Below are positions 1 to 6,742 of a DNA stretch of 13,202 nucleotides, piece after piece. This DNA comes from CAYGZM01 sp964354365 (GTDB lineage: Bacteria > Planctomycetota > Phycisphaerae > Sedimentisphaerales > Anaerobacaceae). The notes under the pieces are model-generated. The model had not been told where the DNA came from and searched no databases. It saw only the letters and a list, made by a program, of their open reading frames with translations. The stretch spans positions 1 through 13,202 of the forward strand of contig CAYGZM010000106.1 of assembly GCA_964354365.1 (NCBI GenBank), written 5' to 3'. Made by a program: the position numbers and the translations under genes. The stretch's first letter is position 1. Each line of letters begins with the position of its first letter.

Positions 1-60
1 ATTGGGGGAGATTTGGGATTTTAAGGCCGAGTCAGGAGCGGCGATATCGTCTGTGGGCGG

Positions 61-1089
61 CTATTTGTGGGGCGCGTGGGCGGACCTGTATTTGGTGATT
101 ATCGCGTAGGCAAGGACGGCAAACAGGATGATGGCGGCGGCATTTTTGATGAATGGGGGGAGCATGTGTGCGTGGCGCGTGACGACGTGGACTTTGAGGT
201 GGGCGGCGATAAGGTCGAGGATGATTCCGCTGGCCAGTGCGCAGCCTGCGAGTGCGGCGAGATAGACAAGGGCGGTGGCCCTGCCGAGGGTCTTCCAGAG
301 TGTTGCGAGCGATGCGGCATTGGTGGCTGGGCCGGTCATCAGAAAGACAATTGCGGCGCCGGGGGTGAGGCCCTTGAGTATGAGTGCGGCGGCAATGGGG
401 ACGGATGCGGTGGCACAGACGTACATTGGTATGCCGAGGAGCATCATAACTACCATTGCGAAGACGCCTTTGCCGAGATAGTCCGCAAAAAAATCAGGAG
501 GCACAATCACTGAGATCAGGGCGGCGATAACGAGACCGACGAGCATCGCCTTGCCGATGTCGCGAGGCAGGGTGATGAAGCCGTACTTCATTCCGCGGAC
601 GAATCTGTTTGTGTTCTTGTCGGTGCAGCACTCATCCGTGCATTTTTCCGGCGGGCCGGGCTGGGGGTGCGCGCTTCGGTCGAGCAGGTTGACCAGGAAG
701 CCGCCGATGATTCCGGTGAGAAGTGCTGCTACGGGCCTGAAGACCGCGAATACGGGTCCGAGGAGGCTCAGGGTGACAAGGATGCTGTCCACGCCGGTCT
801 GCGGGGTGGAAAGAAGAAAGGCCACCGTGGCGCCTTTGCTGGCCCCGTGCTTGTGGAGGGACATCGAGACTGGAATGACGCCGCAGGAGCACAGGGGCAG
901 CGGGACGCCGAAGGCCGAGGCCTTGAAGAGGGGGAGCAATCCCCTGCCGCCCAGATGTCTCTGGACAAGCTCCTGCGATACGAGCACGGAGAGCAAGCCG
1001 GCTACGAAGAAGCCGAACAGCAGATAAGGCGACATTTCCGCTATGGTAGCCCAGAAATCAAGGGCAACGGATTTTATGAACTCGGACAT
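61..1089 (-). CDS. SO_0444-type / ArsP-type permease, putative Cu/Zn efflux transporter
   Basis: A 342-residue integral membrane protein of the permease family once called DUF318 (ArsP_1 fold). Members are predicted to export metal or metalloid species; the SO_0444 branch is annotated as Cu/Zn efflux and the ArsP branch exports trivalent organoarsenicals. Seen in the sequence: many hydrophobic helices in two halves, a Cys-Ser-Cys motif at residues 67-69 after a PLPL stretch, the STPQTG motif near 94-99, a hydrophilic central loop (about 138-162) with Cys150, Cys154 and Cys155, Cys225 in the second half, and the mirrored TGPATNAAS motif near 252-260. The CSC pair and cysteine-rich loop favour a soft-metal substrate. 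It starts 29 bases after the ferredoxin-like gene, so it is probably the last gene of the hcp-cytochrome operon. No clear ribosome binding site precedes the ATG. Family call is firm; the substrate is not. Confidence 0.85.
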   Translation of the reverse strand: MSEFIKSVALDFWATIAEMSPYLLFGFFVAGLLSVLVSQELVQRHLGGRGLLPLFKASAFGVPLPLCSCGVIPVSMSLHKHGASKGATVAFLLSTPQTGVDSILVTLSLLGPVFAVFRPVAALLTGIIGGFLVNLLDRSAHPQPGPPEKCTDECCTDKNTNRFVRGMKYGFITLPRDIGKAMLVGLVIAALISVIVPPDFFADYLGKGVFAMVVMMLLGIPMYVCATASVPIAAALILKGLTPGAAIVFLMTGPATNAASLATLWKTLGRATALVYLAALAGCALASGIILDLIAAHLKVHVVTRHAHMLPPFIKNAAAIILFAVLAYAIITKYRSAHAPHK

Positions 1090-1118
1090 AAGTGATTACC
1101 GACGTCGGATTCGAGAGG

Positions 1119-1847
1119 TCAGCCCCCTATTGTTTCGGATTTGGAGATATTGCCCTGTAGGTCGATGGTGATGTCTTCAAAGGGTATGTCTATGCCGCTG
1201 CGGTCTATTGCCTTGCGGGCGATGTGCGTAAGGCCGAAGCAGCACGGGACCTCCATGTGAACGACGGTCAGGGATTTTAGGTTGTTGGCCCGGAGTATGG
1301 CGGCGAGCTTTTCGATGTAGAAATCTGGGTTGTCGAGCTTTGGGCAGCCGACGGCGAGGCTGTGGTCTTTGAGCAGTCTATTGTGGAAATCGCCCATAGC
1401 AAAGGGGACGCAGTCCGCGACGAGAAGGAGGTCGGCGTTGGCGAGGCAGGGCGCCGTCGGGGAGAGCAGTTTCAACTGGACGGGCCAGTGGGTAAGCTGA
1501 GACGGGCTGGGGACCACGGCGGAGCCGGGCGATTGGCCTTTGCGGCGGAGGTCTTTGGCCATCAGGCCGGGGCATACGGCGGCGGGCTGGGCCTGAGCCT
1601 GATGCTGCTCGGCGAGGTGGGCGTTTGTGGCGGCTTCGTCGAAATCGTCGGCCTTTCGCTGCTCAATTGTTATAGCGTCTTCGGGGCAGCGGCCAATACA
1701 GGCGCCGAGGCCGTCACAGTAGGTGTCACTAATCAGCTTTGCCTTGCCGTTGACTATTTCTATTGCGCCTTCGGCGCAGGCTTGTGCGCATAAGCCGCAG
1801 CCGTTGCACTTTTCTTCGTCAATTTTGACAATGTTTCGCATAATCAT
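1119..1847 (-). CDS. Two-cluster ferredoxin-like 4Fe-4S protein with C-terminal extension
   Basis: A 242-residue cytoplasmic protein. The first 60 residues are a bacterial-ferredoxin-like domain: Cys14-x2-Cys17-x2-Cys20-x3-Cys24 is a complete [4Fe-4S] motif. The second motif, Cys44-x5-Cys50-x3-Cys54-Pro, has lost one of the usual four cysteines, in a CDGLGAC arrangement I recall from ferredoxin-like proteins of anaerobes. A linker rich in Gln, Ala and Pro (about 65-115) leads to a C-terminal region with a Cys-Cys pair near residue 201. The gene lies 59 bases after the octahaem cytochrome and 29 bases before the permease, in an operon that also holds hcp, so a role as electron donor to the hybrid cluster protein is reasonable but inferred. 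Start chosen at the first of two ATGs (1847; alternative 1841), with GGGAAG about eight bases upstream. Confidence 0.8.
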   Translation of the reverse strand: MIMRNIVKIDEEKCNGCGLCAQACAEGAIEIVNGKAKLISDTYCDGLGACIGRCPEDAITIEQRKADDFDEAATNAHLAEQHQAQAQPAAVCPGLMAKDLRRKGQSPGSAVVPSPSQLTHWPVQLKLLSPTAPCLANADLLLVADCVPFAMGDFHNRLLKDHSLAVGCPKLDNPDFYIEKLAAILRANNLKSLTVVHMEVPCCFGLTHIARKAIDRSGIDIPFEDITIDLQGNISKSETIGG

Positions 1848-1906
1848 ATTACAGCTTCCCTGACCGAATTGTTCGCCGGGATTGCGTAATAGGATTTTTC
1901 GACAGG

Positions 1907-3271
1907 CTACTTATCGAAATTGGGTTTGGCGGTGTCGCCGCCTGTTCCCTTGATCTCGAAGACTTTTGCGGGCTTGCCGCTCTGGATTAACTGCTCGGCC
2001 TGTTCTTCGATGGCCATAAGGCGTTTCTTTAGCTCGTAGAATCCGTGCCACCAGGCGTAGTCGGGGGCCATCATAGCGGCGCCGAAGCGGGCGCGTCTTC
2101 CCTCATAATGCCAGAGCTCGTACATATCGATTTCGAGTTTTTCGTCGAGGGGTTTATCCTGACTGAGCAGCTTCTTTTCATAAAGCTCGTCGATGATCTT
2201 TTTGGCGGGTGTGTAGTACAGGTCGTTGTAGTTTTTGACGGCGGCCTCAAAGCGTCTGAAATGGCCGTCGATCCAGGCCTTTGAATGGCAGGCTGCGCAG
2301 ACCTTTTCCATTTTCATTCGCTCCTGTCTCCAGTTGGTTTTGGCGGGCCAGGGCGCGAATTTTTCGGGTCTGATTGTAAGCGGGGCCTGTGTTTCCCAGG
2401 CGAGGCGTTCGGTGACGTCGTGGGAAGTCGTCAGGCCGTTGATGCCGGACATGTGACAGACCGAGCAAGTGGGCGAACGGTAATCGACGCCGGGCGTCCA
2501 CATACCCGGGGCCGCGGTCCAGTTCCACTTTTCGCCCTCGGCGTGGTAAATGGCACCATGCTTGGATTCGTCGTATATTTCGACCTGGGGGTGGTCGGGT
2601 CCGAGATGGCACTGGCCGCAGGCTTCGGGCTTTCTTGCCTCGGCGACGGAGAATTTGTGCCTGGTATGGCAGCTCGTGCAGGAGCCTTTGCTGCCGTCGG
2701 GGTTGAGCCTTCCGACGCCGACGTTGGGCCAGACAGCCGCGTCGAGCCTGCCCTCTTTAGGCTCTATGACGGCGCCGTGGCAGGGGAAGCAGCCGGTCGT
2801 GCGCTCGGCGTCATTGTTCATGCGGTGGATGAGCCAGGGGTCGGATTTCCAAATTATCTCGAGCGTGTTGGCGTGCTTGCTTTTTGCATATTGGGCTGCT
2901 TCGCCCGGATGACACCTGGAACAATCCTTGGGGGAGACGACCGGAGCGATCCTGGTTTTGTCGAAGGTGAGGTGGGCTGCGCTTGCATCGGTATCTGCGG
3001 GGCCGGCGGCGTGGCAATCGAGGCAGTTGACGTTGGCGTGGGCGTGCCTGCCGGCAGCCCAATCGGCGACAATGCCTTTGGTCTGGTCGGCGTGGCACTG
3101 GATACAGGCGGCGGCAGTCTCCGAAATTGCGCGCTCGATGCGGTACTCCTTTAGCTGTAGCGGAGGCGTCTGGGCGTTAGGCTCAGGCGGGACAGACGAC
3201 GCGGCAAAAGAGAAAGCGGCGGCAAGGGCGACTATCAGGATCGCAGCACCAACACTTTTGGGCGATTTCAT
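1907..3271 (-). CDS. hao: Octahaem c-type cytochrome of the hydroxylamine oxidoreductase (HAO) family
   Basis: A 454-residue exported multihaem cytochrome. An N-terminal signal peptide (hydrophobic core about residues 9-24, ending near Ala-Ala-Ser-Ser) sends it to the periplasm. Eight CxxCH motifs lie at 56, 83, 117, 161, 198, 218, 269 and 325, the number and uneven spacing of the HAO family; in that family haem 4 (here CFPCH, 161-165) is the active site. The C-terminal part (WHYEGRRARFG near 387, PDYAWWHG near 403) resembles the family's terminal helices. Bacterial nitrifier and anammox enzymes oxidise hydroxylamine using a Tyr cross-linked to the active haem; the epsilonproteobacterial branch lacks that link and reduces nitrite or hydroxylamine. 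Which branch this is needs an alignment. No C-terminal membrane anchor is seen. The upstream NapC-type partner favours a reductive role. Start set at 3271 because AAAGGA lies just upstream and a signal peptide follows; a longer frame to 3352 lacks both. Confidence 0.88.
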   Translation of the reverse strand: MKSPKSVGAAILIVALAAAFSFAASSVPPEPNAQTPPLQLKEYRIERAISETAAACIQCHADQTKGIVADWAAGRHAHANVNCLDCHAAGPADTDASAAHLTFDKTRIAPVVSPKDCSRCHPGEAAQYAKSKHANTLEIIWKSDPWLIHRMNNDAERTTGCFPCHGAVIEPKEGRLDAAVWPNVGVGRLNPDGSKGSCTSCHTRHKFSVAEARKPEACGQCHLGPDHPQVEIYDESKHGAIYHAEGEKWNWTAAPGMWTPGVDYRSPTCSVCHMSGINGLTTSHDVTERLAWETQAPLTIRPEKFAPWPAKTNWRQERMKMEKVCAACHSKAWIDGHFRRFEAAVKNYNDLYYTPAKKIIDELYEKKLLSQDKPLDEKLEIDMYELWHYEGRRARFGAAMMAPDYAWWHGFYELKKRLMAIEEQAEQLIQSGKPAKVFEIKGTGGDTAKPNFDK

Positions 3272-3291
3272 ATTTTGAGTCCTTTCGGGAA

Positions 3292-3846
3292 TCACGGTGA
3301 AAACAACTTTTCCAGGCGCTGGTGGCCGGCATTTTCGTGGCACGCGACACACCTATTCTGCGGCGCCAGGGGTTCGTTTACTGCTTCAAGGTGGGCCTTC
3401 ATTGAGGCGGAGCTGGCGGGCTTGAGCAGCAGACTGTCGTGGCAATGCAGGCACCTGCGGCTCGATATCTGGTCGAGGACGATTTTTCGCGTTTTTTCAA
3501 GGTCGTAGTCGGTGCCGAGATAGTGCTTATAGATGTCTTTGGCGCCTGTGTAGGACTTGGCGGCGAGGTGGGTGAAGAATTTGTCTTTTGGAGGGAGATG
3601 ACACTCGATGCACTCGACGCGGAAGCCGTATTTGTTGGCGCCGTGGGTGGAAAGCTCCCAGGTTCGGTAGGCGGGGGCCATCTCGTGGCAGGCGACGCCG
3701 CAGAAGCGGGACGTGGAGGTATATTCCAGCGCCGCGTTGATTGCGACGAAACAGAACAGGGCGAATGCGAAGCCCACGAGAAACGTAAGGCCGCGCTTCC
3801 TGACAGCCGCTAATACGAACCGAATTATCCTGCTGCACAATCCCAT
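3292..3846 (-). CDS. NapC/NrfH-family membrane-anchored tetrahaem cytochrome c (quinol dehydrogenase)
   Basis: A 184-residue protein with one N-terminal membrane helix (about residues 19-40) followed by a periplasmic domain with four haem-binding motifs. Three are standard CxxCH (79-83, 122-126, 146-150). The first is CGVACH at 49-54, with three rather than two residues between the cysteines, followed by Glu-Met; the DNA codons confirm this. The His-x-Met after the first haem is typical of NrfH, where the Met ligates haem 1 near the quinol site. Proteins of this family take electrons from the quinol pool and pass them to periplasmic reductases. It ends 20 bases before the octahaem cytochrome, so the two are co-transcribed and probably form an electron-transfer pair. 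The frame stays open to a TTG at 3942, but the added 32 residues are unlike this family, so the ATG at 3846 is preferred; its ribosome binding site is weak. Confidence 0.85.
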   Translation of the reverse strand: MGLCSRIIRFVLAAVRKRGLTFLVGFAFALFCFVAINAALEYTSTSRFCGVACHEMAPAYRTWELSTHGANKYGFRVECIECHLPPKDKFFTHLAAKSYTGAKDIYKHYLGTDYDLEKTRKIVLDQISSRRCLHCHDSLLLKPASSASMKAHLEAVNEPLAPQNRCVACHENAGHQRLEKLFSP

Positions 3847-3972
3847 TGTCTGCCTGCAACCCGACCCACCCAAACAAGGGTGGGGCTCGATAAACCGCGC
3901 CAGTATATCGAGGTGAACCGAGTAACTCAAGCCCACTATCAAATATCCTGGGGATAATTTGCGAGGCGGCGG

Positions 3973-5259
3973 CTATTTGGCAAGAATCTCGGCCAAGTCC
4001 TCGTCGGGCGAGCCGATGGGCTTGATACTGTACTTATCGACAAGGATATTCAGGACATTGGGGCTGATGAAGGCCGGGAGGCTCGGGCCGAGACGTATGT
4101 TCTTTATGCCCAAATGGAGTAACGTGAGCAGGATGGCGACGGCCTTTTGCTCGTACCAGGATACTATCAGCGAAAGGGGCAGGTCGTTGACGCCGCATCC
4201 GAAGGCCTCGGCGAGGGCGAGTGCGATTTTGACGGCTGAGTAGCAGTCGTTGCACTGGCCGGTATCAATCAGACGCGGAATCCCGTCAATGGCGCCGTAG
4301 TCGCGGGCATTTATTCGATATTTTCCGCAGGCGGCGGTGAGAATTACGCAGTCGCCGGGGACTTTCTCGGCGAACTCGGTGAAGTAATTGCGGCCGGGCT
4401 TGGCGCCGTCGCAGCCGCCGATGAAGAAGAAGTGGCGAATTTTGCCGGCCTTCACGGCTTTGATAATTTTGTCGGCGAGGGCGAGCACGGCGGTATAATG
4501 GAATCCCGTGCTGAGGGTCCCCTGTGGATTCTCCGGGAGGGGCGGCGACGACAGGGCCTTTTCAACGACCCGGCTGAAATCCCTGCCTTTGATATGCGAG
4601 ACGCCGGCGCAACCGGCTATTCCGCAGGTGAATATCCTATCCTTGTAGGAGTCTTTGGGGATCATAATACAGTTGGTGGTTACAAGGATGGCGCCGGTGA
4701 ACCGGTCGAACTCCTTTTTCTGATTCTGCCAGGCCGTGCCGTAATTCCCGACAAGGTGCTTGAACTTTCGCAACTCGGGATAGCCGTGGGCGGGGAGCAT
4801 TTCGCCGTGCGTATAGACGTTAATGCCTTTGCCCTGGGTCTGCTTGAGCAGCTCGTAGAGGTCGAGCAGGTCGTGGCCGGTGACGACGATTCCAGGCCCG
4901 GCCTTTGTGCCCCTGGCCACTGTTGCGGGCGTTGGATTGCCGAACCTCTCGGTGTGAGCGTTATTGAGCATCTCCATCACTCGCAGGTTCATTTCGCCGG
5001 CTTTTAGGACAAGCTCAAGATAGCGATTGAGGTCGAAATCGACGTTTGTGAGGGTTGCGAACATCGCCTCGTGCATAAAGGCATCCACCTTGGCGTCCGC
5101 TTTGCCCAATTCGCGGGCGTGATACGCGTAGGCGGCGATGCCTTTTAGGCCGAATATGAGCGTATCCTGCAAGCTCTGAATGTCCTGGTCTTTGCCGCAG
5201 ACGCCGAGTTTGGTGCATCCCGTTCCGCCTGCGGTCTGTTCACATTGATAACAAAACAT
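3973..5259 (-). CDS. hcp: Hybrid cluster protein (hydroxylamine reductase), short form
   Basis: A 428-residue cytoplasmic Fe-S protein. Known family activities are hydroxylamine reduction to ammonia and, in enteric bacteria, NO reduction to N2O. Seen: the N-terminal cluster motif Cys3-x2-Cys6-x8-Cys15-x5-Cys21; residues matching the hybrid-cluster ligands and surroundings, namely His129 (GHD), Glu153 (HGEMLPAH), Cys197, Cys283 (GGCDG, the expected persulfide), Cys311, Cys336, Glu370 and Lys372. The protein is about 110 residues shorter than the usual 540-550 because the cysteine motif runs straight into what is normally the second helical bundle; this matches the class III deletion known from hyperthermophiles and methanogens. 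Start chosen at 5259, six bases after a strong AAGGAG; an upstream in-frame codon at 5274 would put that site inside the gene. It heads the cytochrome operon, with a 126-base gap to the next gene. Confidence 0.95.
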   Translation of the reverse strand: MFCYQCEQTAGGTGCTKLGVCGKDQDIQSLQDTLIFGLKGIAAYAYHARELGKADAKVDAFMHEAMFATLTNVDFDLNRYLELVLKAGEMNLRVMEMLNNAHTERFGNPTPATVARGTKAGPGIVVTGHDLLDLYELLKQTQGKGINVYTHGEMLPAHGYPELRKFKHLVGNYGTAWQNQKKEFDRFTGAILVTTNCIMIPKDSYKDRIFTCGIAGCAGVSHIKGRDFSRVVEKALSSPPLPENPQGTLSTGFHYTAVLALADKIIKAVKAGKIRHFFFIGGCDGAKPGRNYFTEFAEKVPGDCVILTAACGKYRINARDYGAIDGIPRLIDTGQCNDCYSAVKIALALAEAFGCGVNDLPLSLIVSWYEQKAVAILLTLLHLGIKNIRLGPSLPAFISPNVLNILVDKYSIKPIGSPDEDLAEILAK

Positions 5260-5340
5260 AAATTCTCCTTTCATTTTGCGTAATTTTTCGCATGGTTCAA
5301 ATAAGTTAGATTCCGAGTTACATTATCTGTGGCTCCATAC

Positions 5341-5382
5341 GGTGTGGCATCCTCATCCCCTGGGGATGGGGATGGTTGCACC
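5341..5382. repeat. Long GC-rich near-palindrome between zinc-ribbon gene and hcp
   Basis: The segment 5348-5374 is an almost perfect inverted repeat (CATCC-CATCCCC facing GGGGATGGGGATG with one G-T style mismatch). Outer arms GGTG and CACC at 5341-5344 and 5379-5382 can extend the stem. No T-run follows on either strand, so it is not a classic intrinsic terminator; it is more likely a dispersed repeat or a structured operon boundary. It lies in the 191-base gap upstream of hcp. Confidence 0.5.
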
Positions 5383-5450
5383 GCTTTGCGAGTTTTGCCA
5401 TCCCCAAGCTGCGCTTGAGGCTGCCACCCAGAATTGAACCATGCCGCAAT

Positions 5451-5684
5451 TCAAGAGTGTCTATGTCCTTTGCGCTGTGGTGGTTTGCACTGCTCGGCAT
5501 ACTGGCACCATTCCGCGCAGCCGAGGTCTATTTTAGGGTTGGGGACGATCCGCCCGCAACTCTTGCATTTGAGTTTTGGCTCGTCTTTGAAGAACTCCAG
5601 AGGGCGGCCGCAGCCGGCGCACTTCACTTCAAATATGTCGTCCGGTTTCCAGTATCTCTGGTCCTGTCCGGGACATCTGACCAT
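5451..5684 (-). CDS. Small zinc-ribbon protein of unknown function
   Basis: A 77-residue soluble protein. It starts MVRCPGQD, and then shows two CxxC knuckles, Cys22/Cys25 and Cys40/Cys43, that should form a zinc ribbon, followed by a second cysteine set (Cys56, Cys60, Cys66) in a DLGCAEWCQYAEQC segment. I recall similar sequences both as stand-alone small proteins and as the N-terminal part of HD-domain phosphohydrolases in anaerobic bacteria; the function is not known to me. The three late cysteines plus Cys4 could bind a second metal or cluster. Start set at ATG 5684, preceded by GGGAG at a suitable distance; the frame is open further upstream but without a ribosome binding site. It sits between the cupin gene and hcp, separated from both by repeat-bearing gaps of 150-190 bases. 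Confidence 0.7.
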   Translation of the reverse strand: MVRCPGQDQRYWKPDDIFEVKCAGCGRPLEFFKDEPKLKCKSCGRIVPNPKIDLGCAEWCQYAEQCKPPQRKGHRHS

Positions 5685-5748
5685 AGTGTTCTCCCGCTTC
5701 TCGGAATCTGTAACAAAAATGCCTGTTTCTGTCACGCATCGTTCCTGG

Positions 5749-5768
5749 ATTCCCGCTTACGCGGGAAT
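5749..5768. repeat. Hairpin ATTCCCGC-TTAC-GCGGGAAT, dispersed-repeat fragment
   Basis: A perfect 8-base inverted repeat with a four-base loop inside a CTGGATTCCCGC...GCGGGAATGACA context. This wording is typical of the short interspersed elements with GTCATTCCCGC-type ends found in many environmental genomes. It lies in the 152-base gap between the zinc-ribbon start and the cupin stop. No T-run follows, so terminator function is doubtful. Confidence 0.6.
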
Positions 5769-5836
5769 GACAAAGAGCAGGCTTGCTTGTCTTCACGCGC
5801 TTCTTCCATCAGACGCTCCTGATAGACAGCAGTGAA

Positions 5837-6181
5837 TCACGCGCGAATCATTGTCAAGAGCATTTTGAATTTATCGGGCGCGGCGACGGCGTGGGGCACG
5901 TTGCCGGGCATGATGATAATCCGGCCGGTCGAGACGTCATTTTGGCGGCCGTCTATTGTTATGGTCGCGTGGCCGTCGAGGACCTGGACGACGGCGTCAT
6001 AAGGAGCCGTGTGCTCGCTGAGCTTCTGGCCGGCGTCGAAGGCGAAGAGGGTTAGCGTGCCGGCGGGCTTGTCGAGTATCGTCTTGCTGACAATTGAATC
6101 ATCAGCGTAATCGACCATCTCGGCGAGCGCCTTGGCCCGGCTGAGACAATCCTGCAGTACGGTTGACTTATTCTCGGTCAT
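5837..6181 (-). CDS. Small single-domain cupin protein
   Basis: A 114-residue cytoplasmic protein with the cupin beta-barrel pattern. The first cupin motif begins at GQKLSEH (51-57) and ends at VLDG (67-70), but has only one clear histidine (His57) where two are usual, with Asp62 as a possible third ligand. The second motif is complete: Gly86, Pro92-Gly93 and His97 (PGNVPHAV). Such small cupins bind one metal ion or none and act as sensors or enzymes; substrate unknown. It overlaps the Rrf2 regulator gene by four bases (ATGA), so translation is coupled and a shared function or shared stress response is likely. GGGAGG lies upstream of the ATG, inside the regulator gene. Confidence 0.85.
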   Translation of the reverse strand: MTENKSTVLQDCLSRAKALAEMVDYADDSIVSKTILDKPAGTLTLFAFDAGQKLSEHTAPYDAVVQVLDGHATITIDGRQNDVSTGRIIIMPGNVPHAVAAPDKFKMLLTMIRA

Positions 6182-6633
6182 TTGTTTTTCCTCCCGGTCT
6201 TTTTGCCGTTTGTCTTGTTTTCCGCGGCGCGGCCCGGCAGCAGCTCATCGAGCGTAATGCCGCGGAGATAGTCGGCGACATAATCCTGAAGCCCGGAAAG
6301 CTTCGCCCTGACGGCACAGGCGTTCTGACGCGGACAGACACCCATCCGCAACATGCACCTATTCAAGCTCAGGGGGCCCTGGATCGCTTCTACAATCTCG
6401 ATCAAATGGATACTTGCCGGCTCTGTGCTTAAGCCAAACCCGCCGTTAGGTCCCATACTGCTTTCCACAAGCCTGGTTTTATGGAGCAACTGCATGAGCT
6501 TGCACGCAAGCTGGTATGGGATATCTTCCAGCCGGGCCAAATCCCGCGTCGATACCGGTTCACGCTGATAGTGATTTGCGAGATGCACCATCGCTCGCAG
6601 GGCATAATCCGTATTTCGTCTTAGAATATCCAT
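6178..6633 (-). CDS. Rrf2-family transcriptional regulator with three cysteines (NsrR/IscR-like)
   Basis: A 151-residue DNA-binding protein. It opens with the family's MDILRRNTDYALRAM segment, followed by a winged helix-turn-helix (about 24-70, with the GPNGGFGL wing) and a dimerisation helix. Cys93, Cys100 and Cys106 (C-x6-C-x5-C) are placed like the [Fe-S] ligands of IscR and NsrR, so it probably binds a cluster that senses NO, oxygen or iron status. A basic tail (about 139-151) follows. It is followed by the cupin with an ATGA overlap. A strong promoter with a palindromic operator lies about 35-75 bases upstream, pointing to autoregulation. Start set at ATG 6633, where the family consensus begins; a GTG at 6666 is possible but would fall almost at the predicted transcription start. 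The hcp neighbourhood favours NO or hydroxylamine sensing, but this is inference. Confidence 0.9.
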   Translation of the reverse strand: MDILRRNTDYALRAMVHLANHYQREPVSTRDLARLEDIPYQLACKLMQLLHKTRLVESSMGPNGGFGLSTEPASIHLIEIVEAIQGPLSLNRCMLRMGVCPRQNACAVRAKLSGLQDYVADYLRGITLDELLPGRAAENKTNGKKTGRKNK

Positions 6634-6667
6634 GTTCGGCCAGTCCAACAAAACCCGGTATCGCACA

Positions 6668-6692
6668 CTATAGGACTAATATAATCCTATAG
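6668..6692. promoter_or_regulatory. Palindromic operator, probable Rrf2 binding site
   Basis: A 25-base dyad with perfect outer arms CTATAGGA and TCCTATAG around nine bases (partly symmetric, TAATATA core). It covers the -10 element and the expected transcription start of the Rrf2 gene, so bound protein would block RNA polymerase. Size, symmetry and the GGACTAAT-like half-site resemble sites of IscR-type Rrf2 regulators. Confidence 0.75.
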
Positions 6693-6706
6693 GAGTTATA
6701 TGTCAA
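6678..6706 (-). promoter_or_regulatory. Sigma70-type promoter of the Rrf2-cupin operon
   Basis: On the minus strand a perfect -35 TTGACA (6706-6701) is followed after exactly 17 bases by TATATT (6683-6678), five of six bases matching the -10 consensus. Transcription would begin near 6671, giving a leader of about 40 bases before the ATG at 6633. Confidence 0.8.
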
Positions 6707-6742
6707 TACTAAAGAATATGTTCATGAAAAAAATTATCTTAC

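Noticed and set aside
1..60. Terminator or gene end downstream of the permease
   Set aside because: No stem followed by a T-run and no coding pattern could be seen in these 60 bases.
1099..1108. CCGACGTCGG palindrome before the permease ATG as an operator
   Set aside because: A ten-base palindrome is common in GC-rich DNA, and it lies inside a 29-base gap within an operon with no promoter elements seen.
2285..3154. A 289-codon plus-strand open frame
   Set aside because: It is fully antisense to the octahaem cytochrome, whose eight CxxCH motifs leave no doubt about the coding strand.
3847..3942. N-terminal extension of the NapC-type cytochrome from TTG 3942
   Set aside because: The 32 added residues do not look like this family and would place 50 polar residues before the membrane anchor; the ATG at 3846 fits NrfH-like proteins.
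5418..5442. GGTTCAATTCTGGG on the minus strand as a tRNA T-arm
   Set aside because: No matching acceptor, D-arm or anticodon arm could be laid out around it.
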